Of a stretch of 12,767 nucleotides of DNA, positions 1 to 7,037 are shown piece after piece. Under the pieces are notes generated by a model. It worked only from the letters and a program-made list of their open reading frames with translations, had not been told where the DNA came from and did no database searches. Position 1 is the first letter of the stretch, and every line of letters begins with the position of its first letter. Source of the DNA: Lentisphaeria bacterium (GTDB lineage Bacteria > Verrucomicrobiota > Lentisphaeria > Oligosphaerales > Oligosphaeraceae); NCBI GenBank assembly GCA_016287975.1, contig JAEEXV010000095.1, positions 1 through 12,767 of the forward strand, given 5' to 3'. The position numbers and the translations under genes were made by a program.

Positions 1-1181
1 ACCTCGGCCTCCGAGGCGATCTTGCCCTTCACGATCTTCTCGCGGAAGTGCGCGATGGCGTCGTAGTCCTTCCAGGTGTCGAGCTCCTCTTTGGTGCGGT
101 AGCTGGAGGCGTCCGACGGCGAGTGGCCGCTGGTGCGGTAGGTGACGACGTCGAGCAGCGCGGGGCCCTTGCCGTCGAGCAGCAGCGCCTTCTGGCGCTT
201 GACGGTGTCGATGATCGCCAGCGGATCATAGCCGTTGACGCGCTCGGCCCACATCTGGTCGGGGTCGACGCCGGCGCCGATGCGCGCGAGCTGGCCGAAG
301 CCCATGGTCTCGCCGAGGTAGCCCTTGTCGGAGCCGCCTGCCGTCTGTCCGCCCATGCCGTAGGCGTTGTCGGAGCAGTTGAAGAGGATCGGCAGTCCCT
401 TGTAGCCCTTCTCCTTCCACAGGGTCTTGAACTGGCCCATCGCGGAGAACATCAGGCCTTCCCAGACGGGGCCGCAGCCGAACGACGCGTCGCCGATGTC
501 GCACAGCACGATGCCCTTCTGGTCATTGACCAGCTTGAAGAGCGCCGCGCCGGGGGCGATCGGGCCGCTGCCGCCGACGATGGCGTTGTTCGGATAGATG
601 CCGAACGGGGTGAAGAAGCAGTGCATCGAGCCGCCCCAGCCCTTGTTGAAGCCAGTGACGCGCGCGAAGATCTCGGAGTAGGCGCCGTAGATCAGGAAGA
701 ACTTGGCCAGTTCCTTCACGGTGTCGCACTTGCAGTGCGCCTGCACCACCTTCAGGGTCGCGCCGCCGAAGAACTCCTCCATGATCTTCTGCAGGGCCGC
801 GTCGTCCAGTTTGCGGATCGCGGAGAGGCCCTTGGCGAGGATCTCGGAGTGCGAGCGGTGGGAGCCGAAGGTGAAGTCATTGATGTCCAGGCAGTAGGCC
901 GCGCCGACGGCGGTGCATTCCTGACCCAGCGACAGGTGCGCGGGGCCTGGATGCTTGTACTCGACGCCCTCGAAGACGCCGTGCAGCTTGATCTCGTTGA
1001 TGATGGTCTCGAACTGGTGGCAGACCTTCATGTCGTGGTAGATCGCCAGGAAGTCGTCCTTGGTGAAGATCTTCTTCTCCTCGGCGAGGGTCTTCTTGTA
1101 CTGGCAGACGGGGATGGACTTGAAGTCAATCGAACCTGGCTTGAACCAGTCTTCGGGGGTGATGGTGAGGCACTTGGTCAT
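1..1181 (-). CDS. 2-oxoacid dehydrogenase E1 component, alpha-type (3' end cut by window)
   Basis: Thiamine-diphosphate-dependent E1, which decarboxylates a 2-oxoacid and passes the acyl group to the lipoyl arm of E2. The frame is open from the ATG at 1181 to the left edge (393 codons). A purine-rich RBS lies at 1190-1196. Visible E1-alpha landmarks are SHRSHSEILAKG (His108, His111), GWGGSMHCF, the ThDP/Mg motif beginning GDASF (Asp231) and ending NCSDNAYGMGG (Asn272), and the late loop YRTSGHSPSDASSYRTKEE. Two departures from the classical subunit are a GDA in place of GDG and about 12 extra residues between the Asp and Asn ligands. The N-terminus is also somewhat long, so the alpha domain is only just ending at residue 393. 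The gene may stop soon after the edge or continue as an alpha-beta fusion. It lies 27 bp after E3, the last visible gene of the operon. The substrate (pyruvate, acetoin or branched-chain oxoacid) cannot be fixed from sequence; pyruvate is most likely. Confidence 0.93.
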   Translation of the reverse strand, partial: MTKCLTITPEDWFKPGSIDFKSIPVCQYKKTLAEEKKIFTKDDFLAIYHDMKVCHQFETIINEIKLHGVFEGVEYKHPGPAHLSLGQECTAVGAAYCLDINDFTFGSHRSHSEILAKGLSAIRKLDDAALQKIMEEFFGGATLKVVQAHCKCDTVKELAKFFLIYGAYSEIFARVTGFNKGWGGSMHCFFTPFGIYPNNAIVGGSGPIAPGAALFKLVNDQKGIVLCDIGDASFGCGPVWEGLMFSAMGQFKTLWKEKGYKGLPILFNCSDNAYGMGGQTAGGSDKGYLGETMGFGQLARIGAGVDPDQMWAERVNGYDPLAIIDTVKRQKALLLDGKGPALLDVVTYRTSGHSPSDASSYRTKEELDTWKDYDAIAHFREKIVKGKIASEAE

Positions 1182-1208
1182 GTTTTCTGCTTCCTTCTTT
1201 GCTGTGGT

Positions 1209-2558
1209 TTATGCGTGAATGACAGTATCCTTGACTGCTTCCGAAATCGTGGGATGCGGGAAGATGGTGCGCAGCACCGTCGCCTGCGTGAACTCCTGCC
1301 CGACGAAAGCCGACGCCGCGCAGATGAACTCGCCGCCGCAGCCGCCGATCGTGTGCACGCCCAGCACTTCGCCGTACTTCTCGCCGACCAGCACCTTGAC
1401 CGTGCCGGACTTGCCCGCGTAGTCCACCGTGAAGCGCCCCGCGACCGCCATCGGCTGCACCAGTTTCCTGTAGGCGATGCCCTTGGCCTTGAGTTCCTGC
1501 TCGGTCGCGCCGACCTGCGCGACCTCGGGATGGGTGTAGACCACCGACGGAATCGCCTTGTAGCTCATGCGGTCCGCGACGCCGAACATGTTGTTGACCG
1601 CGACGATGCCCTCGCGGGTCGCGACATGCGCCAGCAGCACGCGCCCCGTGACGTCGCCGCACGCCCAGATGCCAGGCACCGAGGTGCGCCCGAAGTCGTC
1701 GGTGACGATGCCCTTGCGGTTCATGTCGACCTTGAGTTCCTCCAGGCCGAGGCCCGCGGTGACGGCGCGTCGGCCAGTGGCGTTGAGGACGTAGTCGCCA
1801 GTGACGGTGCACGGCTTGCCCTCGGGGTCGGTGTAGTGCAGGGTCGAGCCCTCGACCTTGACCACCTTGCAGTTGAGGTTGATGACGATGCCCGCCTTCT
1901 TGAGTTCCGCCTGGAGTTTCTGGCCGATTTCGTCATCGACGACAGGCGCGATCTTCGGCATCATCTCGACGATGGTGACCTTGGCGCCCGCCGTCGCGAA
2001 GAACGAAGCGAACTCCAGTCCGATCACGCCGCCGCCGATGATGACCAGCGCCGCAGGCGCCTTGTCCAGCGCGAGGATGCCAGTCGAATCGAGCACCTTC
2101 GGGTTGTCCTTGAGGCCTGGGATCGGCGGGCACGCAGGCACCGAGCCAGTCGCCACCAGGATGTTCGCGCCCTCGTAGACCTTGCCGCCTGCCTCGACCT
2201 TGCCAGGCGCCACGATCTTCGTCGCGGCCTTCACGACCTCGACCTTCGCCGCCTTCAGCAGCCCGCCGACGCCCTTCACGAGCTGCGAGACCACCTGCTG
2301 CTTGCGCGCCTGCACCTTCGCCATGTCCAGCTTCGCGCCGCCCGCGACCTCGATGCCGTAGCGCCCCGCGTCCTCGCAATCCTCCAGCGCCTTGGCGCTG
2401 CGCAGGAAGGTCTTGGTCGGGATGCAGCCGACATTCAGGCAGGTGCCGCCCAGTTCGTCCTTCTCGAAGAGCACCACGCTCTTGCCGAAATGGCGCGCCG
2501 CGTAGGCAGCCGCCTCGTATCCGCCAGGACCTGCGCCGATGACCATCAAATCGTACAT
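1209..2558 (-). CDS. lpdA: dihydrolipoamide dehydrogenase (E3)
   Basis: FAD flavoenzyme that reoxidises the dihydrolipoyl groups of E2 and reduces NAD+; the product is 449 aa, slightly short for the family (about 460-475). The N-terminal FAD dinucleotide motif is GAGPGG (residues 8-13). The redox-active disulfide is in GGTCLNVGCIPTK (Cys40, Cys45), followed by the ATG motif at 136-138. The NAD-binding motif IIGGGVIGLE is at 173-182, and a second FAD contact is WACGDV. The C-terminal dimer-interface catalytic pair is in HPTISE (His435, Glu440). The ATG start has an AAGGAG RBS at 2568-2573. The usual C-terminal HASEL-like stretch reads GGCGGEFICAA here, a mild divergence. It sits between E2 (82-bp spacer) and E1 (27-bp spacer) and is co-oriented with both, so it is almost certainly the dedicated E3 of this complex. 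Confidence 0.97.
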   Translation of the reverse strand: MYDLMVIGAGPGGYEAAAYAARHFGKSVVLFEKDELGGTCLNVGCIPTKTFLRSAKALEDCEDAGRYGIEVAGGAKLDMAKVQARKQQVVSQLVKGVGGLLKAAKVEVVKAATKIVAPGKVEAGGKVYEGANILVATGSVPACPPIPGLKDNPKVLDSTGILALDKAPAALVIIGGGVIGLEFASFFATAGAKVTIVEMMPKIAPVVDDEIGQKLQAELKKAGIVINLNCKVVKVEGSTLHYTDPEGKPCTVTGDYVLNATGRRAVTAGLGLEELKVDMNRKGIVTDDFGRTSVPGIWACGDVTGRVLLAHVATREGIVAVNNMFGVADRMSYKAIPSVVYTHPEVAQVGATEQELKAKGIAYRKLVQPMAVAGRFTVDYAGKSGTVKVLVGEKYGEVLGVHTIGGCGGEFICAASAFVGQEFTQATVLRTIFPHPTISEAVKDTVIHA

Positions 2559-2589
2559 TCTTGCTTTCTCCTTAGTTCAATCTATCCTT

Positions 2590-2626
2590 TTGAATCCCTT
2601 GAAACTCTTCGAAGAATCCCCCCTCC
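2590..2626. repeat. purine-rich spacer repeat, copy in E2-E3 gap
   Basis: The 82-bp gap between E2 and E3 contains TTGAATCCCTT (2590-2600) and ATCCCCCCTCC (2616-2626). Both strings also occur in the gap between the regulator and E2. Read in the direction of transcription they are AAGGGATTCAA and GGAGGGGGGAT. Neither is the RBS of E3, which lies separately at 2568-2573. The function is unknown: a small dispersed repeat, an mRNA processing or attenuation element, or drift in purine-rich spacers. Confidence 0.5.
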
Positions 2627-2640
2627 AAAGACCCGCCTTC

Positions 2641-4422
2641 CTATTTTGCGATGCAGATGAGCTCGAAGTTCTCGATGTTGGCGGTGAGGGCCTGCAGGAA
2701 GCGGGCGCCAGGCGCGCCGTCGACGACCATGTGGTTCATGGTCAGCGAGAACTGCATGTAGTCGCGGTAGGCGACGGAACCGTCGGCCTGGCGCACCGCG
2801 CGCAGCAGCGTCTTGCCGACGCCGAGCATGGCGATCTGCGGGGCGGAGATGACCGGCGTGAAGTTGACGATGCCGAAGGAGCCGAGGTTGGAGACGGTGA
2901 AGGTGGCGCCGCTCATGAGGTCCGGCGCCAGGTTGCCGGCGTTCGCGGCCTTCGCGAGGGCCTTGACCTGCTTGCACATCTCGGCGAGGCTCATCGTCTC
3001 GGAGTGATGGAGCACGGGCACCAGCAGGCCCTTCGGGGTGTCGCAGGCGAAGCCCATGTTGACCGCGCTGTGCAGACGCACGACGTTGTTGGAGAACTCG
3101 CCGTTGAGTTCCGGGATCTGCTGGAGGGTCTTGATGACGGCGTACATCACCATGTCGCCGATGTTGATGTTCGCCAGCCCGAGCTTCTCGCCCTGCGCCT
3201 TGATGCGCTTGCGCAGGTCGAGCAGCCCCGTGACATCCGCCTCGGCGTTGAGGGTGTACTGGGCCATCGTCTGCAGGGATTCCTGGAGGCGCTTGGCGAT
3301 GATGCCGCGGATGCGGCTGAAGGGCTTTTCGGTGACGACGTCCTCGCCCGCCTTCGCGGTCGGCGCGGCGGCCTTCGGGGCCTCCGCCTTCGGAGCCGCT
3401 TCAGGAGCCTTCGCGGCTGGCGCGGCGGCAGGCGCCACGCCCTTCGCGAAGTTCTCGATGTCCTCGGCGGTGATTTCGCCGCCCGCGCCAGTGCCTGTCG
3501 CGGGGGCCTTCGCGCCCGCCGCGACCATCGCCGCCGCAGCAGGCGTGAGGTGCGGGCTGGTCTGGTAGGCCGCCGCCACGTCGCATTCCATGATGCGCCC
3601 CTGCGCGCCGCTGCCCGCGATCGCGCCCATCACGAACGGATGCTCGGCGACGAACTTGCGGGCGCGCGGTGAAAGCGGGCCAGTCGATTCGGCGACCGCA
3701 GGAGCCGCCGCCGCAGGAGCCGTCGCCGCGACAGTAGCCTCGGCCTTCGGGGCCTCCGCGGCAGGAGCGGCGGCAGGAGCCACGCCGCCTGCGAGATAGC
3801 CAGAGACGTCCTCGCCAGGTTCGCCGACGATGCAGATCGGGGTCAGCACGGGGATCAGGTCGCCCGCCTTGCCGATCAGCGCGAGCACCGTGCCGCCCGC
3901 CGTCGCCTCGACCTCGATCGAGGTCTTGTCGGTCTCGGCGTCCGCGATGATGGCGCCCTTCTCGATCTTGTCGCCGACCTTGATCCGCCAGCCTGAGAGG
4001 ATGCACTCCTCGACCGAGTTGCCCGCCTTCGGCATCACGATCGGCGTGCCGCCAAAGCCCTTGCCGCCCGCCGCAGGAGCCGCGGGGGCCGCCGCAGGAG
4101 CGGGGGCCGCCTCTGCCTTCGGGGCCTCGGCCACAGGGGCCGCGGGGGCCGCCGCGCCAGCCGTGAAGGCGGAGATGTCCTCGCCCGCCGCGCCGACCAC
4201 GCAGATCGGCTTCAGCACTGGAATCAGTTCTCCTTCATTGCCCAGCAGCGCGAGCACCGTGCCGCCTTCGGTCGCCTCGACCTCGATCGAGGTCTTGTCC
4301 GTCTCCGCATCCGCGATGATGTCGCCCTTGGCGATCTGGTCGCCGACCTTGATGCGCCACTTGCTGAGGATGCATTCCTCGACCGAGTTGCCTGCCTTCG
4401 GCATTACGATTGCATTTGCCAT
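2641..4422 (-). CDS. dihydrolipoamide acyltransferase (E2), two lipoyl domains
   Basis: Core of a 2-oxoacid dehydrogenase complex, moving the acyl group from lipoyl-lysine to CoA; 593 aa. Order of parts: lipoyl domain 1 (about 1-77, Lys43 in ETDKTSIE), Ala/Pro-rich linker, lipoyl domain 2 (about 126-200, Lys166 in the same motif), linker, a peripheral-subunit-binding-like segment (about 250-285, from LSPRARKF to GRIMECDV), a second such segment (about 291-325, ending GEITAEDIENF), linker, then the acyltransferase domain (about 366-593). The catalytic motif is NHMVVDG with His564 and Asp568, equivalent to the family's DHRxxDG but with Asn before the His. I chose the ATG at 4422 because AGGAG lies at 4429-4433 and the lipoyl domain begins at residue 2; the frame is open further upstream without a good start. 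It is the first enzyme gene after the DeoR regulator. The two lipoyl domains are nearly identical at DNA level, pointing to a recent duplication. Substrate specificity is unresolved. Confidence 0.96.
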   Translation of the reverse strand: MANAIVMPKAGNSVEECILSKWRIKVGDQIAKGDIIADAETDKTSIEVEATEGGTVLALLGNEGELIPVLKPICVVGAAGEDISAFTAGAAAPAAPVAEAPKAEAAPAPAAAPAAPAAGGKGFGGTPIVMPKAGNSVEECILSGWRIKVGDKIEKGAIIADAETDKTSIEVEATAGGTVLALIGKAGDLIPVLTPICIVGEPGEDVSGYLAGGVAPAAAPAAEAPKAEATVAATAPAAAAPAVAESTGPLSPRARKFVAEHPFVMGAIAGSGAQGRIMECDVAAAYQTSPHLTPAAAAMVAAGAKAPATGTGAGGEITAEDIENFAKGVAPAAAPAAKAPEAAPKAEAPKAAAPTAKAGEDVVTEKPFSRIRGIIAKRLQESLQTMAQYTLNAEADVTGLLDLRKRIKAQGEKLGLANINIGDMVMYAVIKTLQQIPELNGEFSNNVVRLHSAVNMGFACDTPKGLLVPVLHHSETMSLAEMCKQVKALAKAANAGNLAPDLMSGATFTVSNLGSFGIVNFTPVISAPQIAMLGVGKTLLRAVRQADGSVAYRDYMQFSLTMNHMVVDGAPGARFLQALTANIENFELICIAK

Positions 4423-4485
4423 TGCTTTCTCCTGGTTGTTTGGTTCACGTTCGTGATGACTCTGCACTCAAAAAAGAAATGCTCT

Positions 4486-4534
4486 ATCCCCCCTCCATCT
4501 TATCTCTTGAATCCCTTTGATCCCTTGAATCCCT
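4486..4534. repeat. purine-rich spacer repeat, copy in regulator-E2 gap
   Basis: The 111-bp gap between the regulator and E2 holds ATCCCCCCTCC (4486-4496) followed by TTGAATCCCTT (4507-4517), a related TTGATCCC, and TTGAATCCCT again (4525-4534). The first two strings match the E2-E3 spacer exactly but in the opposite order. On the transcribed minus strand the stretch is a run of GGGATTCAA-type units. No convincing terminator hairpin is present, so the regulator and E2 are probably co-transcribed. Confidence 0.5.
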
Positions 4535-5310
4535 CAAGCGATGATGACCCGCGTCCCCATTTCAGTGAGGCGGTGCCGCAGCGTGTCGCTCAAGTCATCG
4601 GTCACCAGGATGTCGACATCCGACACCCGCCCCGTGTTGATGAAGGAGTTGACCCCGATCTTGCTGTGGTCCGCCAGCAGGATCACCTGCCGCGCACGAG
4701 CGCCGATCAGACGCTTGGTGTACGCCTCGTTGGGGTCGCTCGTCGAAAGCCCGTCCGCCAGCGTCAGCCCCATCGTGCCCAGAAAGGCCTTCTCGACCGA
4801 CACCTGCTCCAGGACCAGCCCAGACAGCGGCCCCACCAGCGTCCGCGACAGCGCGCGGAACTCGCCCCCCGTCAAAATCATCCGATGACCAGTCTCCATC
4901 AGCACCGACGCCGCCATAAGCGAGTTCGTCACAATCGTCAAATCGTGCTTCTGCCCCAGCAACTTCGCCAGCGCCAGCACCGAACTGCCCCCGTCCAGGT
5001 AGATTCGGTCGTGATCCTCGATCAACTCCAAGGCCGCACGCGCAATCCGCGCCTTCTCCTCCCCCTGCTGCGATTCCTTGTCGCTGAAAATCTGCTCCGA
5101 CGCCAGCGCGGGCTTCAACGACGCCCCACCGTGAAAGCGGGACAGCATGCCCTTGTCACGCAATGACGCCAAATCCCTCCTCAACGTCGCCGCCGACACC
5201 CCCAGCGACGAACTCAACTCCTGCACCGACAAGGCGTCAGAACGCCCCAGCAACGCCAAAATGCGCTGCTCGCGCTCCGCCGTCAATAACCTGTGTCGCT
5301 TCGCTGCCAT
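4534..5310 (-). CDS. DeoR-family transcriptional regulator
   Basis: 258-aa DNA-binding repressor of the usual DeoR/GlpR length. The N-terminal winged helix-turn-helix spans about residues 12-60 (EREQRILALL, then LSVQELSSSLGVSAATLRRDL, then FHGGA). The C-terminal sugar-phosphate-isomerase-like sensor domain carries DGGSS (106-110), VTNSL, LTGGE, a GxMGL-type segment and LLADHSKIG, the conserved effector-pocket signatures. The ligand in this family is usually a phosphorylated sugar or related metabolite. I chose the ATG at 5310 because the family N-terminus fits there and the repeat-rich operator-like DNA at 5333-5366 then stays non-coding. An ATG at 5349 is in frame but would add an atypical 13-residue leader; neither has a clear RBS. 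It heads the E2-E3-E1 operon and is inferred to control it and itself. A DeoR regulator on a 2-oxoacid dehydrogenase operon is not the usual pairing. Confidence 0.93.
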   Translation of the reverse strand: MAAKRHRLLTAEREQRILALLGRSDALSVQELSSSLGVSAATLRRDLASLRDKGMLSRFHGGASLKPALASEQIFSDKESQQGEEKARIARAALELIEDHDRIYLDGGSSVLALAKLLGQKHDLTIVTNSLMAASVLMETGHRMILTGGEFRALSRTLVGPLSGLVLEQVSVEKAFLGTMGLTLADGLSTSDPNEAYTKRLIGARARQVILLADHSKIGVNSFINTGRVSDVDILVTDDLSDTLRHRLTEMGTRVIIA

Positions 5311-5332
5311 TGAGCATTTATGCGTGAATCCA

Positions 5333-5366
5333 TGAGCAAATCTGCGCATTTCTGCGCATTCGCTCA
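5333..5366. promoter_or_regulatory. putative operator: tandem 10-bp repeat within inverted repeat
   Basis: TCTGCGCATT is repeated exactly at 5341-5350 and 5351-5360, one helical turn apart. Each copy contains the 6-bp palindrome TGCGCA. The pair is bracketed by TGAGC (5333-5337) and GCTCA (5362-5366) as an inverted repeat. It sits just downstream of a candidate promoter for the regulator gene, around the expected transcription start. That placement fits repressor binding. The identity of the binding protein is inferred; the DeoR product is the obvious candidate. Confidence 0.5.
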
Positions 5367-5395
5367 AATATAATCCCTCCCACGCATTCTGCCAC
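5367..5395 (-). promoter_or_regulatory. candidate sigma70-type promoter of the regulator/dehydrogenase operon
   Basis: On the minus strand, -35 GTGGCA (5390-5395, 4 of 6 consensus positions) and -10 TATATT (5367-5372, 5 of 6) are separated by 17 bp. Transcription would start near 5360, leaving about 50 nt of leader before the ATG at 5310. The -35 lies inside the perfect palindrome at 5383-5406. The call is by eye only. Confidence 0.4.
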
Positions 5396-5406
5396 CGCAG
5401 AATGCG
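5383..5406. promoter_or_regulatory. perfect palindrome, putative operator over the -35
   Basis: CGCATTCTGC (5383-5392) and its exact reverse complement GCAGAATGCG (5397-5406) flank a 4-bp CACC. The half-site GCATTCTGC resembles GCATTTCTGC in the tandem repeat at 5346-5355, suggesting one protein could recognise both sites. There is no T-tract and no gene ends here on either strand, so a terminator is unlikely. Confidence 0.5.
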
Positions 5407-5442
5407 GAAAAATGCAATTCTTTCCCTCGTTTTTCCTGCCCG

Positions 5443-5571
5443 TCATGCAGTCAGATCCCGGAAGGAGGGTTCACTGGCGTTCTGGCGGCCCAAATCGCTC
5501 CTCCACTTGTTCAGCGCTTCACGCAGGGGCGTCTTGGTCGTTCGCACGGCCTCCTTTTCGGCATGGATCAT
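5443..5571 (-). CDS. possible small protein (42 aa), doubtful or decayed
   Basis: Not recognised. An ATG at 5571 opens a 42-aa frame, a hydrophilic peptide (MIHAEKEAVRTTKTPLREAL at its start) with charged helix-like character and no membrane segment. The same frame continues upstream through an amber codon (5581-5583) to another ATG at 5608-5610, which has an AGAGGGG-like RBS just before it and would encode MADERGMDK before the TAG. It may be a short gene broken by a nonsense mutation, a restarted short ORF, or noise. It lies just downstream of the leucine-rich-repeat gene on the same strand. Otherwise the 5407-5635 stretch holds nothing I can identify. Confidence 0.2.
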   Translation of the reverse strand: MIHAEKEAVRTTKTPLREALNKWRSDLGRQNASEPSFRDLTA

Positions 5572-5635
5572 CTCATTACCCTACTTGTCCATTCCACGTT
5601 CATCCGCCATCACGGCGTCCCCTCTTCCGTTAAAG

Positions 5636-6829
5636 TCAATACATGATCACCTCGCACCCCTTCGGAAAGGATTCGTCAAAAAAACCAGCGGATCTAGGTA
5701 CCATTGCCGTCTTCAGGTTCTCGCACTCCGTAAAGGCATGATTCCAAATGGTATCAATCCCTGAAGGAATGATGACGATACGAAGGCTATTGCATCGGCA
5801 AAACGCGTCTCCAGCAATATCCGTGAGACTGTCCGGGAAAATGACCCTTTCCAAAAAAGGCATGTCCTGGAAGGCATAGTTGTCTATGTCAGCAATCCCC
5901 TCCTCCAAAATCAATGTTCTGACACCGCTGCCTGAGAAAGCATCACGTCCAATTTTACGAACACTGCCAGGAATGATGACACCTGTAAGTCCCGTACACC
6001 CTACGAAAGCGCGATCGTAAATTTCCGTGACAGAATCCGGGATTTCGACGCCCGTCAAACCCGCACAGTCCATGAATGCTTCAAAACTAATGATCTTGAC
6101 GCCAAAAGGGATTCGGAAATGACCGACGGCATTTCTATGAAAGCACAACACTGAATCCTCCCTGCAGAACAATGGCTCTTTCAGTCCCGTGCAACCATGA
6201 AAAGTATTGCCAGAAGAAAAAGCGTAGGGCGAGAAAGAGACGCGTGTCAGTCCCGTGCAGCCCTCAAAGGCATAGCAACCAATTCGCACGACATTGTCCA
6301 GTATGGCGATGCTCGTCAGCCCTGAGCAGCCCGAAAAGGCTTTGTCACCAATGATCGTGAGGTCTTTCGGAAAGACGATGCTCGTCAGTCCCGTGCAGCC
6401 TCGGAAGGCGCTTTCTCCGATTTTCGTGACACTGTCTAAAGAGACCTTCCTTGAACCCACGAACAAACAGTCTACTCCCCATTGGACTGAAACGCCAATG
6501 GTTCCGCCTGGGGAATTCGAGGCAAAAGAGACGCTTGTCAGCCCCGTGCAGCCAGAGAAGGCTTCATCGCCGAGTCTTTTAACCCCGGTCGGAATGGCGA
6601 TGTTCGTCAACCTCGTACAGTCCGAGAATGCTTTGTCGCCAATGGCCGCGAGGTCTTTCGGAAAGACGACACCCGTCAGTCTCGTGCAGCCAATGAAGGC
6701 CTTGTCGCCGATTTTCGTGACGCTGGCTGGGATGACGACACTCGTCAAATCTGTGCGTCCGGCAAAAGCCCCTTCCCTAATTTCGGTCATGCCGTCAGGA
6801 AGCACAATGTTGGACGAAGTCTTCGTCAT
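5636..6829 (-). CDS. BspA-type leucine-rich-repeat protein (LRR_5)
   Basis: 397 aa made almost entirely of about 14 repeats of 22-24 residues on the pattern LTSVVIPxSVTKIGDKAFxGCTG, typical of the LRR_5/BspA class. Two units are interrupted by longer inserts (about residues 101-124, around VQWGVDCLFVGSRK, and 207-228, around LFCREDSVLCFHRN). The family forms solenoids for protein or surface binding, and many members are cell-surface adhesins. This one has no signal peptide, membrane segment, anchor or sorting domain, so as annotated it would be cytoplasmic or need an unknown export route. The ATG at 6829 is the only good start: an in-frame TGA lies about 25 bp upstream and the RBS is weak. 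GC content and codon use are visibly lower than in neighbouring genes, suggesting separate acquisition. No neighbour suggests a partner. Confidence 0.88.
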   Translation of the reverse strand: MTKTSSNIVLPDGMTEIREGAFAGRTDLTSVVIPASVTKIGDKAFIGCTRLTGVVFPKDLAAIGDKAFSDCTRLTNIAIPTGVKRLGDEAFSGCTGLTSVSFASNSPGGTIGVSVQWGVDCLFVGSRKVSLDSVTKIGESAFRGCTGLTSIVFPKDLTIIGDKAFSGCSGLTSIAILDNVVRIGCYAFEGCTGLTRVSFSPYAFSSGNTFHGCTGLKEPLFCREDSVLCFHRNAVGHFRIPFGVKIISFEAFMDCAGLTGVEIPDSVTEIYDRAFVGCTGLTGVIIPGSVRKIGRDAFSGSGVRTLILEEGIADIDNYAFQDMPFLERVIFPDSLTDIAGDAFCRCNSLRIVIIPSGIDTIWNHAFTECENLKTAMVPRSAGFFDESFPKGCEVIMY

Positions 6830-7037
6830 TTTCGGATCCCGCAGAAGCGCCCTTCACCAATGCACCCGGCATGCGCCCCCGTATTCGGGGCTGTCGTCGA
6901 CAGACGCGAGTTCTTCACAAACATCCCGATTCGACTCCAAATCCCGATGCCCTTCGCGTTGCTTTGCCATCCGGAACTCAACCGCATCCAGATTGCCGTC
7001 TGCATATTGCCCGATTCCGCATGAATGTTTCGCGTAT

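Noticed and set aside
48..2660. 870-codon plus-strand open frame antisense to E1 and E3
   Set aside because: It lies wholly opposite two genes with clear catalytic motifs. High GC at third positions removes stops from this antisense frame; the predicted peptide is low-complexity (Arg/Asp/His/Ala-rich) with no domain.
2539..3672. 377-codon plus-strand frame antisense to E2
   Set aside because: It mirrors the acyltransferase and linker coding sequence; the composition is that of an antisense shadow.
5611..5621. CACGGCGTCCC, identical to the core of the REP arm at 12649-12659
   Set aside because: Only 11 bp match, with no hairpin partner nearby; chance in GC-rich DNA is sufficient.
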